Below, piece by piece: positions 42,519 to 52,091 of a DNA stretch of 64,000 bases. The notes under the pieces are model-generated. The model was not told the DNA's origin and ran no database searches. It saw nothing but the letters and a program-made list of their open reading frames with translations. Both the position numbers and the translations under genes were made by a program. Positions within the stretch are counted from its first letter, which is position 1, and each line of letters begins with the position of its first letter. The stretch comes from Alcaligenes sp. SORT26. Lineage in GTDB: Bacteria > Pseudomonadota > Gammaproteobacteria > Burkholderiales > Burkholderiaceae_B. The stretch covers positions 3,162,001-3,226,000 of the forward strand of contig NZ_CP070975.1 of the NCBI RefSeq assembly GCF_017377875.1. Reading direction: 5' to 3'.

Positions 42519-45173
42519 ATGACACAACAAGAACATAAAAAAACGGGGCCGGACATCGCCCTGACACAGGATGAGGCGGCAGAACTGGAAAAACTGGTTG
42601 CCGATGTCGATCGTGGTGGCCGTTCTGTGACTGGTGCCGCAGGCATGGTTTTGTTTTTGGCTGCAATAGGCTGGTCCTTGTTTCAGCTTTGGTATGCCTC
42701 TCCGCTGCCGTTTGCCCTGAATTTGGGCATTTTCAATGACACTGAAGCGCGTGCCCTGCATTTGGGTATCGCCATGTTTTTGGCTTATCTGGCTTTTCCT
42801 GCCCGCAAGCAGTCCGCGCGGGACAGGATTCCGATTCATGACTGGTTGTTGGCACTGATTGCGGCCTTTTGCGGTTCGTATTTGTTCTTTTTCTATAAAG
42901 AATTGGCGACTCGCCCCGGTATCCCCACCACGATGGATGTGGTGGTGGCCAGTATGGGTCTGGTGTTGCTACTGGAGGCGACGCGGCGCTCTTTGGGCGC
43001 GCCCATGGCGGTACTGGCGATTGTTTTTATTGCCTATATTTTTCTGGGTCCCTGGCTGCCCGATGCCTTGTCTCACCGGGGTGCCTCCTTGCAGCGTCTG
43101 GTCTCGCATATGTGGCTGACTACGGAGGGCGTATACGGGGTTGCTCTGGGCGTCTCGGTCTCGTATATCTTTATTTTTGTACTGCTTGGCTCCTTGCTGG
43201 ATCGCTGTGGGGCGGGCAATTACATGATGCAGGTTTCGTTTGCCTTGCTGGGGCATTTGCGGGGCGGGCCGGCCAAAGTTGCCGTGGTCTCCTCGGCCGT
43301 GAACGGGATTGTGTCGGCTTCTTCCGTCGCCAATGTGGTGACGGGCGGTATTTTCACTATTCCCCTGATGAAAAAAGCAGGCTATGGCGGTATTCGGGCC
43401 GGGGCGATTGAAACAGCCTCGTCCGTCAATGGTCAGATCATGCCGCCAGTCATGGGGGCGGCTGCCTTTCTGATGATTGAGTATGTAGGCATCCCATATA
43501 CCGACATCATTCGGCATGCCTTGCTGCCTGCGGTCATTTCATACATCGCGTTGTTTTATATCGTGCATCTGGAAGCGCTGAAGTTGGGTATTCAGCCCAT
43601 GATGGCGTCGGGCAAACCCAAGACCTTTACCCAGAAACTGGCGGGGTGGGGCATGGGCACCGCCGGCACCTTGATTGTGATGGGCCTGGTCTACTGGATA
43701 GGTGTTGGAGTTCAGGCAGTAGCCGGTGATGCGGCGATCTGGATTTTGCTGCTTTTGCTGCTGGTGCTGTATGTGTTCCTGCTGAAAGTGGCCGCAGACC
43801 ACGAGGATCTGCCCACCGACATTAATGTGAAGACGCCGGTGCGCCCTGAGCCTTGGCCTACCGTACGTGCCGGTTTGTATTTCCTGATTCCGATCGGCAT
43901 TTTGGTGTGGTGTCTGACAGTAGAGGTGATGTCTGCCGGTCTGTCGGCTTTCTGGGCTGTAATGGCCATGTTGTTTCAGATGGCCACACAGCGTCCCATC
44001 ATCGCCTGGTTCCGCAAGCAGGCAACGGCTCAACCGCTGCGCCAGGGTATCAGTGAGGTCTGGACAGGACTGCAGGAAGGCGCCCGTAATATGGTGGGTA
44101 TCGGGATTGCCTGCGGGACAGCAGGCTTGATTGTGGGAGCCATTACCCTGACAGGTCTGGGCCTGCGCATGACAGCTTTTGTGGAGCTGGTCTCCATGGG
44201 CAATGTGCTGGTGATGCTGTTCTTTACCGCCGCTGTGTGCCTGGTTTTGGGTTTGGGCATGCCCACCACCGCCAACTACATTCTGATGGCGACACTGATG
44301 GCACCCGTGGTGGTGGAGCTGGGGGCGCAAAGCGGAATGGTGATCCCGTTGATTGCAGTCCACATGTTCGTGTTCTATTACGGGATCATGGCGGATATTA
44401 CGCCGCCTGTGGGGTTAGCTACCTTTGCAGCCGCTGCCATTTCAGGAGAGGACCCGATCAAGACCGGGGTGCAGGGCGTCACTTATGCCATGCGTACGGC
44501 GGTGCTGCCCTTCATGTTCATCTTCAACCCCATGCTCTTGTTGATCGGCATACATAGCGTCTGGGAGCTGATTCTGGTCGCCTTGGGTGCAACGGTGGCT
44601 TCTCTGGCATTTGCGGCTGCAACAATGGGCTGGCTGCGTATCAAAACCAGTTGGCTGGAGACGATCTTGCTGTTGCTGGTTACGTTCATGCTGTTCCGTC
44701 CGGACTGGTTCATGGACCATGTCAGCGAGAAGTATCAAAGCCGTCCCGCCTCCGAGTTGATGCAGGTGGTGCAGAACACGCCGGACGGGGGCAATCTGGT
44801 GGTGCAACTGGCCGGGATGAACCTGGAAGGCAAGGATTTGCAGAAAACGGTTGCCGTGTCCCTGCCAGCCTTGCCGGAAGGAGATCAGGCGACGGGTGTG
44901 GCTGCGGCCAGCAAACGCCTTTCTTTGGCAGGTCTGACGGTCATGGCCTTTGGAGACACGGCTCAAGTGGCATCGGTTGCCTTTGGCAGTTCGGCACGCA
45001 GAGGGGGGTGGGAGCAGGGCTGGGATATCCAGCAGGTTAAAGTGCCGCATCCCGATCGTCCATCCGAGTTCTGGGTGTTTCTTCCAGCATTCCTGATTCT
45101 GGTCTGGTTATGGACAAGGCAGGGTGTGCGGATGCGGCGTGCTTTGCCTGCACACGGTGCTGCCCAAACCTGA
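42519..45173 (+). CDS. Fused TRAP transporter permease (4TM/12TM)
   Basis: An 884-residue membrane protein in which the DctQ-like (first ~4 helices) and DctM-like (about 12 helices) permease parts are fused, as normal for TAXI systems. GGAGAGNYMMQ-type loops occur, e.g. SSAVNGIVSASSVANVVTGG and LGLGMPTTANYILMATL. The last ~170 residues (from about RPDWFMDHVSEKY) resemble the DUF3394 tail: a soluble stretch then one more helix (FWVFLPAFLILVWLWTRQG). It takes up the TAXI ligand, driven by Na+ or H+. ATG 42519 has GGAGACAAATGTAA before it. Confidence 0.92.
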   Translation: MTQQEHKKTGPDIALTQDEAAELEKLVADVDRGGRSVTGAAGMVLFLAAIGWSLFQLWYASPLPFALNLGIFNDTEARALHLGIAMFLAYLAFPARKQSARDRIPIHDWLLALIAAFCGSYLFFFYKELATRPGIPTTMDVVVASMGLVLLLEATRRSLGAPMAVLAIVFIAYIFLGPWLPDALSHRGASLQRLVSHMWLTTEGVYGVALGVSVSYIFIFVLLGSLLDRCGAGNYMMQVSFALLGHLRGGPAKVAVVSSAVNGIVSASSVANVVTGGIFTIPLMKKAGYGGIRAGAIETASSVNGQIMPPVMGAAAFLMIEYVGIPYTDIIRHALLPAVISYIALFYIVHLEALKLGIQPMMASGKPKTFTQKLAGWGMGTAGTLIVMGLVYWIGVGVQAVAGDAAIWILLLLLLVLYVFLLKVAADHEDLPTDINVKTPVRPEPWPTVRAGLYFLIPIGILVWCLTVEVMSAGLSAFWAVMAMLFQMATQRPIIAWFRKQATAQPLRQGISEVWTGLQEGARNMVGIGIACGTAGLIVGAITLTGLGLRMTAFVELVSMGNVLVMLFFTAAVCLVLGLGMPTTANYILMATLMAPVVVELGAQSGMVIPLIAVHMFVFYYGIMADITPPVGLATFAAAAISGEDPIKTGVQGVTYAMRTAVLPFMFIFNPMLLLIGIHSVWELILVALGATVASLAFAAATMGWLRIKTSWLETILLLLVTFMLFRPDWFMDHVSEKYQSRPASELMQVVQNTPDGGNLVVQLAGMNLEGKDLQKTVAVSLPALPEGDQATGVAAASKRLSLAGLTVMAFGDTAQVASVAFGSSARRGGWEQGWDIQQVKVPHPDRPSEFWVFLPAFLILVWLWTRQGVRMRRALPAHGAAQT

Positions 45174-45182
45174 TCTCAAGCG

Positions 45183-45205
45183 CCAGCCGCCTCTGTGGCG
45201 GCTGG
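45183..45205 (+). repeat. Hairpin after the TRAP permease
   Basis: Eight-base arms CCAGCCGC / GCGGCTGG with a 7-base spacer, ten bases after the permease stop. No T-run. It may stabilise the transcript end or act with the terminator that follows. Confidence 0.5.
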
Positions 45206-45231
45206 TAGTACACTAATGGCCCTGGATTTCA

Positions 45232-45258
45232 GGCCCGCTGCGCAAGCGGGCCGTTTTC
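45232..45258 (+). terminator. Terminator of the TAXI-TRAP operon
   Basis: Arms GGCCCGCT / AGCGGGCC around GCGCA, followed by GTTTTCTGTTT. A stable stem with a mixed T-rich tail. Confidence 0.65.
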
Positions 45259-45273
45259 TGTTTGGCTTTTGTG

Positions 45274-46200
45274 ATGACATCTATTCGTTCTCTCCCACCC
45301 CTGGCGTCGCGTGACGGGGTCAGCCCCAGCAAAGTATGGTGCCCGCGTGGCCCGTGGCGCCTGCTGGAAGAGTTCTTGCTGGAACGCTTCCCCCATGTCA
45401 GCCCCGAGGTTCTGCTGGAGAGGCTGGCCCGTGGCGACATTCTGGACCAGGACGGAGTCCGCCAACAGCCCGGCTCGCCTTATCAGGCGGAGCGTTGGCT
45501 ATGGTATTTCCGTATGGTGGAAAACGAAGCAGTGGTGCCGTTTGAGATGCCTGTTCTTTACAAGGATGAGCGTTTGATTGCGGTGGATAAACCGCATTTC
45601 CTGGCAACGACGCCGGGTGGTCGTTATTTGTCCGAAACCGCCTTGACTCGTTTGCGCCGTGATTTTGGAGAGGATGACATCAGTCCTATTCACAGGCTGG
45701 ACCGGGAAACAGCGGGAATCTTGCTGTTTTGCCGTGATCCTGCGTCTCGTGGTGCGTACCAGTCTCTGTTTCAGCAGGGCGAGATCGAGAAGGAATATGA
45801 AGCCGTCGCGCCGTTTCAAGAGAAGCTGGTGAATGGGCTGCTGTACAGTAGCCGCATGAAAGAGGTGCCGGGTCGCTTTGTAATGGAAGAGGTGGCCGGA
45901 GAACCGAATAGCAGCACTGAGATCGTGTGCGAGCGCCAATGGCATACCGAGCAGGGGCAGCATCTGGCGCTGTATCGCTTGCGTCCTCAAAGTGGTCGCA
46001 AGCATCAATTGCGGGTGCATCTAAGCAGCCTGGGGGCGCCCATCGTCAATGATGTGTTCTATCCCGAGCTGTTGCCGGAGCGCGATGCGGATGACTTCAG
46101 CCAACCCTTGCAGTTACTGGCTCGACATATTGCATTTGTAGACCCCGTAACGGGTCAGTCACGGCGTTTCAGCAGTCAGCGTCAGTTGGAGCTGGTTTAG
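45274..46200 (+). CDS. RluA-type pseudouridine synthase
   Basis: A 308-residue pseudouridine synthase of the RluA branch. The catalytic motif HRLDRETAGILLF is at about residue 145 with the essential Asp. An N-terminal S4-like region (LLEEFLLERFPHVSPEVLLERLARGDIL, in part) precedes it; the C-terminal motif GRKHQLRVHLSSLGAPIVND is intact. It converts a uridine in rRNA or tRNA to pseudouridine; which one is not clear. ATG 45274 is chosen; TTG 45262 is in frame. It converges on the asparaginase gene. Confidence 0.9.
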   Translation: MTSIRSLPPLASRDGVSPSKVWCPRGPWRLLEEFLLERFPHVSPEVLLERLARGDILDQDGVRQQPGSPYQAERWLWYFRMVENEAVVPFEMPVLYKDERLIAVDKPHFLATTPGGRYLSETALTRLRRDFGEDDISPIHRLDRETAGILLFCRDPASRGAYQSLFQQGEIEKEYEAVAPFQEKLVNGLLYSSRMKEVPGRFVMEEVAGEPNSSTEIVCERQWHTEQGQHLALYRLRPQSGRKHQLRVHLSSLGAPIVNDVFYPELLPERDADDFSQPLQLLARHIAFVDPVTGQSRRFSSQRQLELV

Positions 46201-46302
46201 TGGCGATATGGTCTGTGCATAGCGGGCTGCCAATGACGAGTCGACGGCTCAAGCCCGGATCTTGATTCGGTCTGGCTGTTGAAGACTCATCATGATCACG
46301 AC

Positions 46303-47292
46303 TTAGTAATCGCGAAAAATACCCTCAATCTCGTCGTGTTCCAGTTTGCTTGCCAGACACAGCATCAACAAGATTCGGGCTTTTTGCGCGGGTAGATAGT
46401 GCGCAGCGATCGTGTGGTGGTCTTCATCGTAGGCGCTGTCTGTCACAGGCCCCGCGTGGATACGCGAAGCCCGAACACACACCACACCCAGTCTGTGCGC
46501 CCGGCTGACGCCTTCTAGCGCACCGGGTGTCAGGCTGCCGTTCCCGGTTGCCGCCACCACAATGCCTTGCACACCACTTTGCGCTGCATGGCGGTATAGC
46601 TCGGCCAAGGTGTCGGGATGGTCGTAGAAGACCTGGACTTTAGGCAGACTGTGCAAGGAACGTACATCGAACAGGCTGCTGTGTGTATGGGGCAGCAGAG
46701 TACGCATCATGAAGCGCGGCTGGCCGCCTGCAACCAGGCCCAAGGGGCCAGCATCGGGCGAGCCGAAGGCACTGGTTTGTGTCGTGTGTTGTTTGCTCAG
46801 GAAGCGCGCACTGTGGATCTGGTCGTTCAGCAGCACCAGCACGCCCTGATCCTGTGCCAGGGAAGAGCAGGCCACCTGGACGGCCTGATACAGGTTCAGT
46901 GGTCCGTCTGCACTCAGGGCCGAGGCGGGGCGCATGGCAGCCACCATCACCACGGGCTTGTCGGTTTTCAGGGTTAGGTGCAGGAAAAAAGCGCTTTCTT
47001 CCAGCGTGTCGGTGCCGTGAGTGATCACGGCTCCATTGATATCCGGCCTGGCCAATAGCTCATTGAGCTTGTGCGACAGCTCCAGCAGCATTAGCGAGCC
47101 CATCGCCCGGCTGTCCACATTGAAAATCTGATGACATTCCAGATCAGCCAGCTCGGTAATGCCGGGTACAGCCTGCAACAGCGTTTGCACGCCCTGGGTG
47201 ATGTCGTAATCAGTCAGGCCAGTATTGGACTGGGTCGTGGCGGCGATGGTGCCGCCTGTGCCCACCAGGGCCAGTTTGGGGCGTGTCGGCAT
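46303..47292 (-). CDS. L-asparaginase, cytoplasmic type
   Basis: A 329-residue asparaginase that hydrolyses L-asparagine to aspartate and ammonia. The first active-site motif TGGTIA is at 12-17, with nucleophile Thr15, and the second is HGTDT at 92-96 with Thr94 and Asp95. The AMRPASALSADGPLN loop is intact. There is no signal peptide, so it is cytoplasmic even though the sequence resembles type II enzymes. It begins 66 bases after a polar amino-acid permease gene and is likely read from the same operon, giving import plus deamidation. Confidence 0.93.
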   Translation of the reverse strand: MPTRPKLALVGTGGTIAATTQSNTGLTDYDITQGVQTLLQAVPGITELADLECHQIFNVDSRAMGSLMLLELSHKLNELLARPDINGAVITHGTDTLEESAFFLHLTLKTDKPVVMVAAMRPASALSADGPLNLYQAVQVACSSLAQDQGVLVLLNDQIHSARFLSKQHTTQTSAFGSPDAGPLGLVAGGQPRFMMRTLLPHTHSSLFDVRSLHSLPKVQVFYDHPDTLAELYRHAAQSGVQGIVVAATGNGSLTPGALEGVSRAHRLGVVCVRASRIHAGPVTDSAYDEDHHTIAAHYLPAQKARILLMLCLASKLEHDEIEGIFRDY

Positions 47293-47358
47293 GAGAGTGT
47301 TCCGCGTCCAGTAGTAGCGCTATGGGGTGCGGAGAGACTGCTTCAGGATAACGCCGCG

Positions 47359-48042
47359 TTAACGGCGTACTTTCAGCCAGCGCTCGATCAGGTGCACCAC
47401 CGACAGCAAAGTAAAGTTGATCAGCAGGTACAGCAAACCTGCAATAACAAATGTTTCGATGATGGCGTAGTTCTGGTTCATCAAGCGCTTGGCATGGCCG
47501 GTCAGATCCATGACAGCAATGGTCGAGGCCAGACTGGTGCCTTTGATCGCCAGCACAATTTCATTGCTATAGGCGGGCAGGGCCTGGCGGATTGCCAAGG
47601 GGAAGGCCACGCGGTGAAACCGTGTCCAGGCGGACATGCCTATGGATTTGGCTGCTTCAATCTGGCCCACTGGCACTGCCTGGAAACCGCCACGGAATAC
47701 TTCGCTGACGTAGGCGCCACTGTTCAGGCCAATGGCCAGAATTGCGCAGCGCATGCCGTCGCTGAACAGCCACCACAGAGTGGGTGATTCCTTTACAAAG
47801 CTCAGGGTGCCCACGCCGTAGTACAGCAGGAACAATTGCACCAGCAGGGGGGTGCCGCGAAACAGGGTGCTGTAGCTAAAGGCAAAGCTGCGCAGGGCGC
47901 GGCTATTGGACTGGCGCATCAAGGCAAGCGACAAGCCAATGAATAGCGAGAGCACAATGCCCCACAGGCCGATATACACACTCAGGCCAAACCCTTTGAA
48001 CAGGGTTTCGACAGTGGTCTTGAATAATTCCAGATCAATCAT
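47359..48042 (-). CDS. Polar amino-acid ABC permease (HisM type)
   Basis: A 227-residue inner-membrane permease. The conserved cytoplasmic loop with EVFRGGFQAVPVGQIEAAKSIGMSA (in part: IEAAKSIGMSAW) is the EAA motif of the His/Glu/Arg branch. Five helices. Its ATG overlaps the stop of the HisQ-type gene by four bases. It forms a heterodimer with that protein. Confidence 0.9.
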   Translation of the reverse strand: MIDLELFKTTVETLFKGFGLSVYIGLWGIVLSLFIGLSLALMRQSNSRALRSFAFSYSTLFRGTPLLVQLFLLYYGVGTLSFVKESPTLWWLFSDGMRCAILAIGLNSGAYVSEVFRGGFQAVPVGQIEAAKSIGMSAWTRFHRVAFPLAIRQALPAYSNEIVLAIKGTSLASTIAVMDLTGHAKRLMNQNYAIIETFVIAGLLYLLINFTLLSVVHLIERWLKVRR

Positions 48043-48752
48043 GCCCGGGCTCTCATGCCTTTGCCGGTGTAACGCTCGGCCAGCAAAAACAGGGCCTGAC
48101 TACAGGCACCAATCAGAAAATAAAGCACACCCGCAATCAGGTACATGGCCATGGGTTCGCGTGTGTTAGCGGCACCCAGGGTGGCAGCGCGCATGATCTC
48201 GACCAGGCCCACCAGGGAGATCAGGGCCGTGTCTTTCAGGGCGGTCTGCCAGACATTATTGGCACCGGGCAGGGCGTACCAGAACATTTGCGGCAGGATG
48301 ATGCGGCGCAGGCGCTGCCAGGACGACATGCCAATGGCCTTGGCGGCCTCGATCTGGCCTTCGGGAATGGCTTGCAAGGCACCGCGAAATACTTCCACGC
48401 TATAGGAGCCTGCAATCAGGCCTATGGCCAAAATGCCGACCAGCGCGGGGAACCAGCGCGTCATCACATCTTCCATGCGCATGAAATCGGCCAGATCGGC
48501 GACAACTTGCACCGAGCCAAAAAACAGCAGGTAGATGATGAGCAGCTCGGGGATACTGCGAACAACCGTGGTGTACAGGCTAACGGGGCCACGCAGCCAG
48601 CGTGGCCCGTTGGTCTTGATGCTGGCTCCTGTAATCCCAATGACTACGCCAAGGGCCATGCCCAAAACGGAGATCAGCAAGGTCATTGCTGCTCCGCGAA
48701 GGAACATCCAGCCCCAGCCTTCGCGCAGCACATTAAAAATGGTCTCTAGCAT
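48039..48752 (-). CDS. Polar amino-acid ABC permease (HisQ type)
   Basis: A 237-residue permease with the EAA loop VEVFRGALQAIPEGQIEAAKA followed by IGMSSW. Five helices. ATG 48752 is used; the in-frame TTG three bases before is weaker. It lies 18 bases after the receptor gene and partners HisM-type protein, the ATPase and the receptor in one importer. Confidence 0.9.
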   Translation of the reverse strand: MLETIFNVLREGWGWMFLRGAAMTLLISVLGMALGVVIGITGASIKTNGPRWLRGPVSLYTTVVRSIPELLIIYLLFFGSVQVVADLADFMRMEDVMTRWFPALVGILAIGLIAGSYSVEVFRGALQAIPEGQIEAAKAIGMSSWQRLRRIILPQMFWYALPGANNVWQTALKDTALISLVGLVEIMRAATLGAANTREPMAMYLIAGVLYFLIGACSQALFLLAERYTGKGMRARA

Positions 48753-48770
48753 CAAGTGGTACTTCTCGAC

Positions 48771-49580
48771 TTATTTCTTGCAGATCTCGTAGTTGGCGAT
48801 ATCGATGTCAAACCACTTTTCGCTGGCGGTCTTGACGGTGCCATCGTCGATCAGCTTGCACAGGGCAGCGTCAACTTTGGCTTTCAGCTCTGCATTGTCT
48901 TTGTGAATACCGACGGCAATGCCATAACCCAGGGTTTCAGGGTCGGAAGAGCCTTTGATGACCAGTTTGGACAAGGCAAAGTTTTGCTCGCCCACTTTAT
49001 GCAGGAACTTGGACTGGGAAGTCAGGTCGGCAAAGGTGCCGTTCAGACGACCGGCGTCCAGATCGATTTGCATCTGGTCCAGAGTCTCGTAGTTCTTGAC
49101 GGTGGTCTTGGGGGCTTTCTTGGACAGGAAAGCGCCGTGGGTGGTGCCGCCTTGAACGCCAATGGTTTTGCCAGCCAGGCCGTCAAAAATAGCTTGTTCG
49201 TTGTCGGCGCCAACCAGGTCGCTGCTCTTGGGCAGAACGAAAATGGCATCTTCAACGGCGTAAGGAATACTGAAGTTCACGCGCTTGGCACGCTCGGGGG
49301 TGTAGGACATGCCCGAGATGATCAGGTCAAAGCGCTTGGCATCCAGCGAAGGGATCAGGCTGTCAAAGGCTTGCACGATGAATTTGCAGTCGCTATTCAG
49401 CTCTTTGCACAGGGCAGCGCCCACGTCGGCGTCAAAGCCGGTGACTTTACCGGCTGCATCTACCATGCTCCATGGCGGGTAACCGCCTTCGGTACCAATT
49501 TTCAGGGTGTCTGCCATTGCAGCCTGGGAGCCCAACAGGGCCAGGCTGGCACAGATCAGGGTCTTGCTGAGGAAACTCAT
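48771..49580 (-). CDS. Polar amino-acid ABC binding protein (HisJ/ArgT type)
   Basis: A 269-residue periplasmic receptor with signal peptide at 1-23 (ending AAMADT). The mature start LKIGTEGGYPPWSMVDAAGKV and the GFDADVGAALCKELN block, then SGMSYTPERAKRVNFS, are typical of the lysine-arginine-ornithine/histidine receptors. A basic amino-acid ligand is likely by family, though the linked asparaginase would suggest Asn or Asp. Several Cys may form a disulfide. The gene lies 89 bases after the ATPase gene. Confidence 0.91.
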   Translation of the reverse strand: MSFLSKTLICASLALLGSQAAMADTLKIGTEGGYPPWSMVDAAGKVTGFDADVGAALCKELNSDCKFIVQAFDSLIPSLDAKRFDLIISGMSYTPERAKRVNFSIPYAVEDAIFVLPKSSDLVGADNEQAIFDGLAGKTIGVQGGTTHGAFLSKKAPKTTVKNYETLDQMQIDLDAGRLNGTFADLTSQSKFLHKVGEQNFALSKLVIKGSSDPETLGYGIAVGIHKDNAELKAKVDAALCKLIDDGTVKTASEKWFDIDIANYEICKK

Positions 49581-49669
49581 GGTCTGGCTCTCCTTTGTGG
49601 ATAGGCTGGTGAGGGCCGTATTAGCCCTGCTGGTTTTCCAGCCGGTGTCGTATTCACGAAGCGATGATC

Positions 49670-50449
49670 TTACTGCATTGGTTGTAGAAACTGCTGTAGA
49701 CGCTCGGATTGTGGCCTATCGAACAAGTCTTTGGGGTGACCACGTTCTTCAATCAGGCCGTTGTGCATGAAAATGGTCTCGGAAGACACGTCACGCGCAA
49801 AATTCATTTCGTGGGTCACCAGAATCATGGTGCGGCCTTCCTGGGCCAACTGGCGAATCACGCGTAGCACTTCACCCACCATTTCCGGGTCCAGCGCCGA
49901 CGTCGGCTCGTCAAACAGCAAGACATCCGGGTCCATGGCCAGCGCACGGGCAATGGCCACGCGTTGCTGCTGGCCGCCGGACAGCTCGGCCGGGTAAGCA
50001 TCGCATTTGTTGCTCAACCCCACCTTGCCCAGCAGTTCTCGGGCGTAATCGGCAGCTTCACGGGCCGAGCGGCCTTTGACATGAATCGGGCCTTCGGTGA
50101 CGTTTTGCAGCACCGTGCGGTGCGACCACAGGTTGAAGTTCTGAAACACCATTCCCAAGCGGGCGCGGACTTGTTCCAGCAGGCGCGGGTTGTCCGTCTG
50201 GCATTCCCCTTTGCGATTGCGATGGCTGCGCAAAATGTCGGCACCGATCTGGATCTCGCCCTGATCAGGCACGACCAGGTGGTTAATGCAGCGCAGCAGG
50301 GTACTTTTGCCCGAGCCGGAGGCACCAATAATGGAGAGCACATCGCCCTTGTGAGCTTGCAGGGAAATGCCCTTGAGCACCTCGTTGGTGCCAAAGCGTT
50401 TGTGGATGTCGCGAACCTGGACCGCCGCGTTCAGGTCATTGGTATTCAC
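49670..50449 (-). CDS. Polar amino-acid ABC transporter ATPase (HisP type)
   Basis: A 259-residue ATPase. Walker A GASGSGKST is at about 38-46, the signature LSGGQQQRVAIARALAMDPD and Walker B VLLFDEPTSALDPE follow, and the switch His is in LVTHEMNF. The NHLVVPDQGEI insert with RSHRNRKGECQTDN is as in HisP. The start is GTG 50449 with AAGGACG upstream. First gene of the leftward set ATPase-receptor-permease-permease-asparaginase. Confidence 0.92.
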   Translation of the reverse strand: MNTNDLNAAVQVRDIHKRFGTNEVLKGISLQAHKGDVLSIIGASGSGKSTLLRCINHLVVPDQGEIQIGADILRSHRNRKGECQTDNPRLLEQVRARLGMVFQNFNLWSHRTVLQNVTEGPIHVKGRSAREAADYARELLGKVGLSNKCDAYPAELSGGQQQRVAIARALAMDPDVLLFDEPTSALDPEMVGEVLRVIRQLAQEGRTMILVTHEMNFARDVSSETIFMHNGLIEERGHPKDLFDRPQSERLQQFLQPMQ

Positions 50450-50607
50450 AGCAACGTCCTTGCGGTCAAAGAGAAAGGGGGTAAGGGTTTCATACGGGTG
50501 TCATATCCTGGATGCCCGATTCTACCGCTTTCCCCCTGTTTTTTTCGCACCAGCGCTGTATTTTGCTCATAAAAAGCGGCATAAACCGAGTACGCCGTCT
50601 TATCAGC

Positions 50608-51897
50608 TTAGGGATACAGACCGCGTACCTGACGAGATTCCAGAATGCGGGCGCAACCCACAATAAAGGCAGCCGTACGCAAGGTGACGTTGTGCTCTTT
50701 GGCAACCGCCGCCACCGTGGTGTAGGCCGAGCGCATCATCATTTCCAGACGGTTGTTGATCTCGTCCTCGGTCCAGAAGAAGCTGGAGAAGTCCTGGACC
50801 CACTCGAAGTAGGACACGGTCACGCCACCGGCGTTGGCGACCACGTCCGGAACAATGGTCACGCCCTTGTCGTTCAGAATGTCGTCGGCTTCGGGGGTGG
50901 TGGGGCCGTTGGCACCTTCAATCACAATGCGGGCGCGGATGCGTTCTGCATTGTTTTTGTTGATCTGGCCTTCCAGGGCAGCAGGAATCAGCAAATCGGT
51001 TTCGATATGCCAGAAGTCTTCATTGGAGATGGCTTCCGTGTTGGGCGCACCGGCCAGACCTTTGTGCTGTTCCATGTGGTTCAGCAAGGCCAGTACATCC
51101 AGACCATTGGCGTTGTACACGGTGCCGGTGTGATCCTGTACGGCCAGCACTTTGGCACCGGCTTCCTGGAACAGGCGGGCGGCGGTGCCACCCACGTTAC
51201 CGAAGCCTTGCACAATGACGCGGGCGCCATTCAGATCGATACCGGCATCGCGGGCGGCTTCGCAGCCTACTGTGTATACGCCGCGGCCTGTGGCTTCCAC
51301 ACGGCCCAGGCTGCCGCCCAGGGACACGGGTTTGCCGGTGACTACGCCTGTGCTGGTGCCGCCCACGTTCATGGAATAGGTGTCCATCATCCAGGCCATG
51401 GTCTGGGCGTTGGTATTCACGTCCGGTGCGGGAATGTCTTTGTTAGGGCCGATGATCACTCCGATTTCGCTGGTGTAGCGGCGCGTGATGCGCTCCAGCT
51501 CGGCCTGGGAGTGGTTGCGTGGATCAATACGAATACCGCCCTTGGCACCGCCAAAAGGCAGATTCACCGCCGCCGATTTCACCGACATCCAGGCAGCCAG
51601 GGCCATCACTTCGGACAGGGTTACGTCCTGGTGGTAGCGCACGCCGCCCTTGCCTGGGCCACGGGAAGTATTGTGTTGAACGCGATAGCCCTCAAAGTGG
51701 GCCACGGTGCCGTTATCCAGTTCAATGGGTACGTCGACAATCAGTGTGCGCTTGGGGCGCTTGAGTGTTTCAACCCATCGGGACAGTTTGCCCAGATAAG
51801 GAGTGACTCGCTCCACTTGTTCGAGATAAATACCCCAGGGGCCGACGTCGTCGGCGTTCAGGTATGACGGCAAAGCATGGGTGGGACGATCTGTCAT
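50608..51897 (-). CDS. gdhA: Glutamate dehydrogenase (Glu/Leu/Phe/Val family)
   Basis: A 429-residue amino-acid dehydrogenase. The substrate motif [13 protein letters not shown] with the catalytic Lys is intact, and the dinucleotide motif [25 protein letters not shown] follows (GxGNVG). The acidic residue ending the second strand suggests NAD preference, weakly. It interconverts glutamate and 2-oxoglutarate plus ammonia. It is 158 bases upstream of the amino-acid importer set on the same strand, forming a nitrogen-catabolism group. ATG 51897 has GAGGAGCTC directly upstream. A leucine or other substrate cannot be excluded. Confidence 0.9.
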   Translation of the reverse strand: MTDRPTHALPSYLNADDVGPWGIYLEQVERVTPYLGKLSRWVETLKRPKRTLIVDVPIELDNGTVAHFEGYRVQHNTSRGPGKGGVRYHQDVTLSEVMALAAWMSVKSAAVNLPFGGAKGGIRIDPRNHSQAELERITRRYTSEIGVIIGPNKDIPAPDVNTNAQTMAWMMDTYSMNVGGTSTGVVTGKPVSLGGSLGRVEATGRGVYTVGCEAARDAGIDLNGARVIVQGFGNVGGTAARLFQEAGAKVLAVQDHTGTVYNANGLDVLALLNHMEQHKGLAGAPNTEAISNEDFWHIETDLLIPAALEGQINKNNAERIRARIVIEGANGPTTPEADDILNDKGVTIVPDVVANAGGVTVSYFEWVQDFSSFFWTEDEINNRLEMMMRSAYTTVAAVAKEHNVTLRTAAFIVGCARILESRQVRGLYP

Positions 51898-52091
51898 GAG
51901 CTCCTCGATAAGGTTGGGGAAACGGGATACGAGTACACAGTGAAGACGTGTGGTTGCGCACAGACGCAGAGCCCGGCAAACACGCTGTGGATTGGCTTAG
52001 CGGTGGCCGTGTGCAACAGTTATGCTATCGGAAATGGCCGCTGTTGTGTTTGCAGCGTTTGCGATGGTTTTATCTGGGTGCGTGTGCATTG

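Noticed and set aside
50512-51867. A 451-codon plus-strand frame
   Set aside because: Antisense to glutamate dehydrogenase, whose catalytic motifs are intact.
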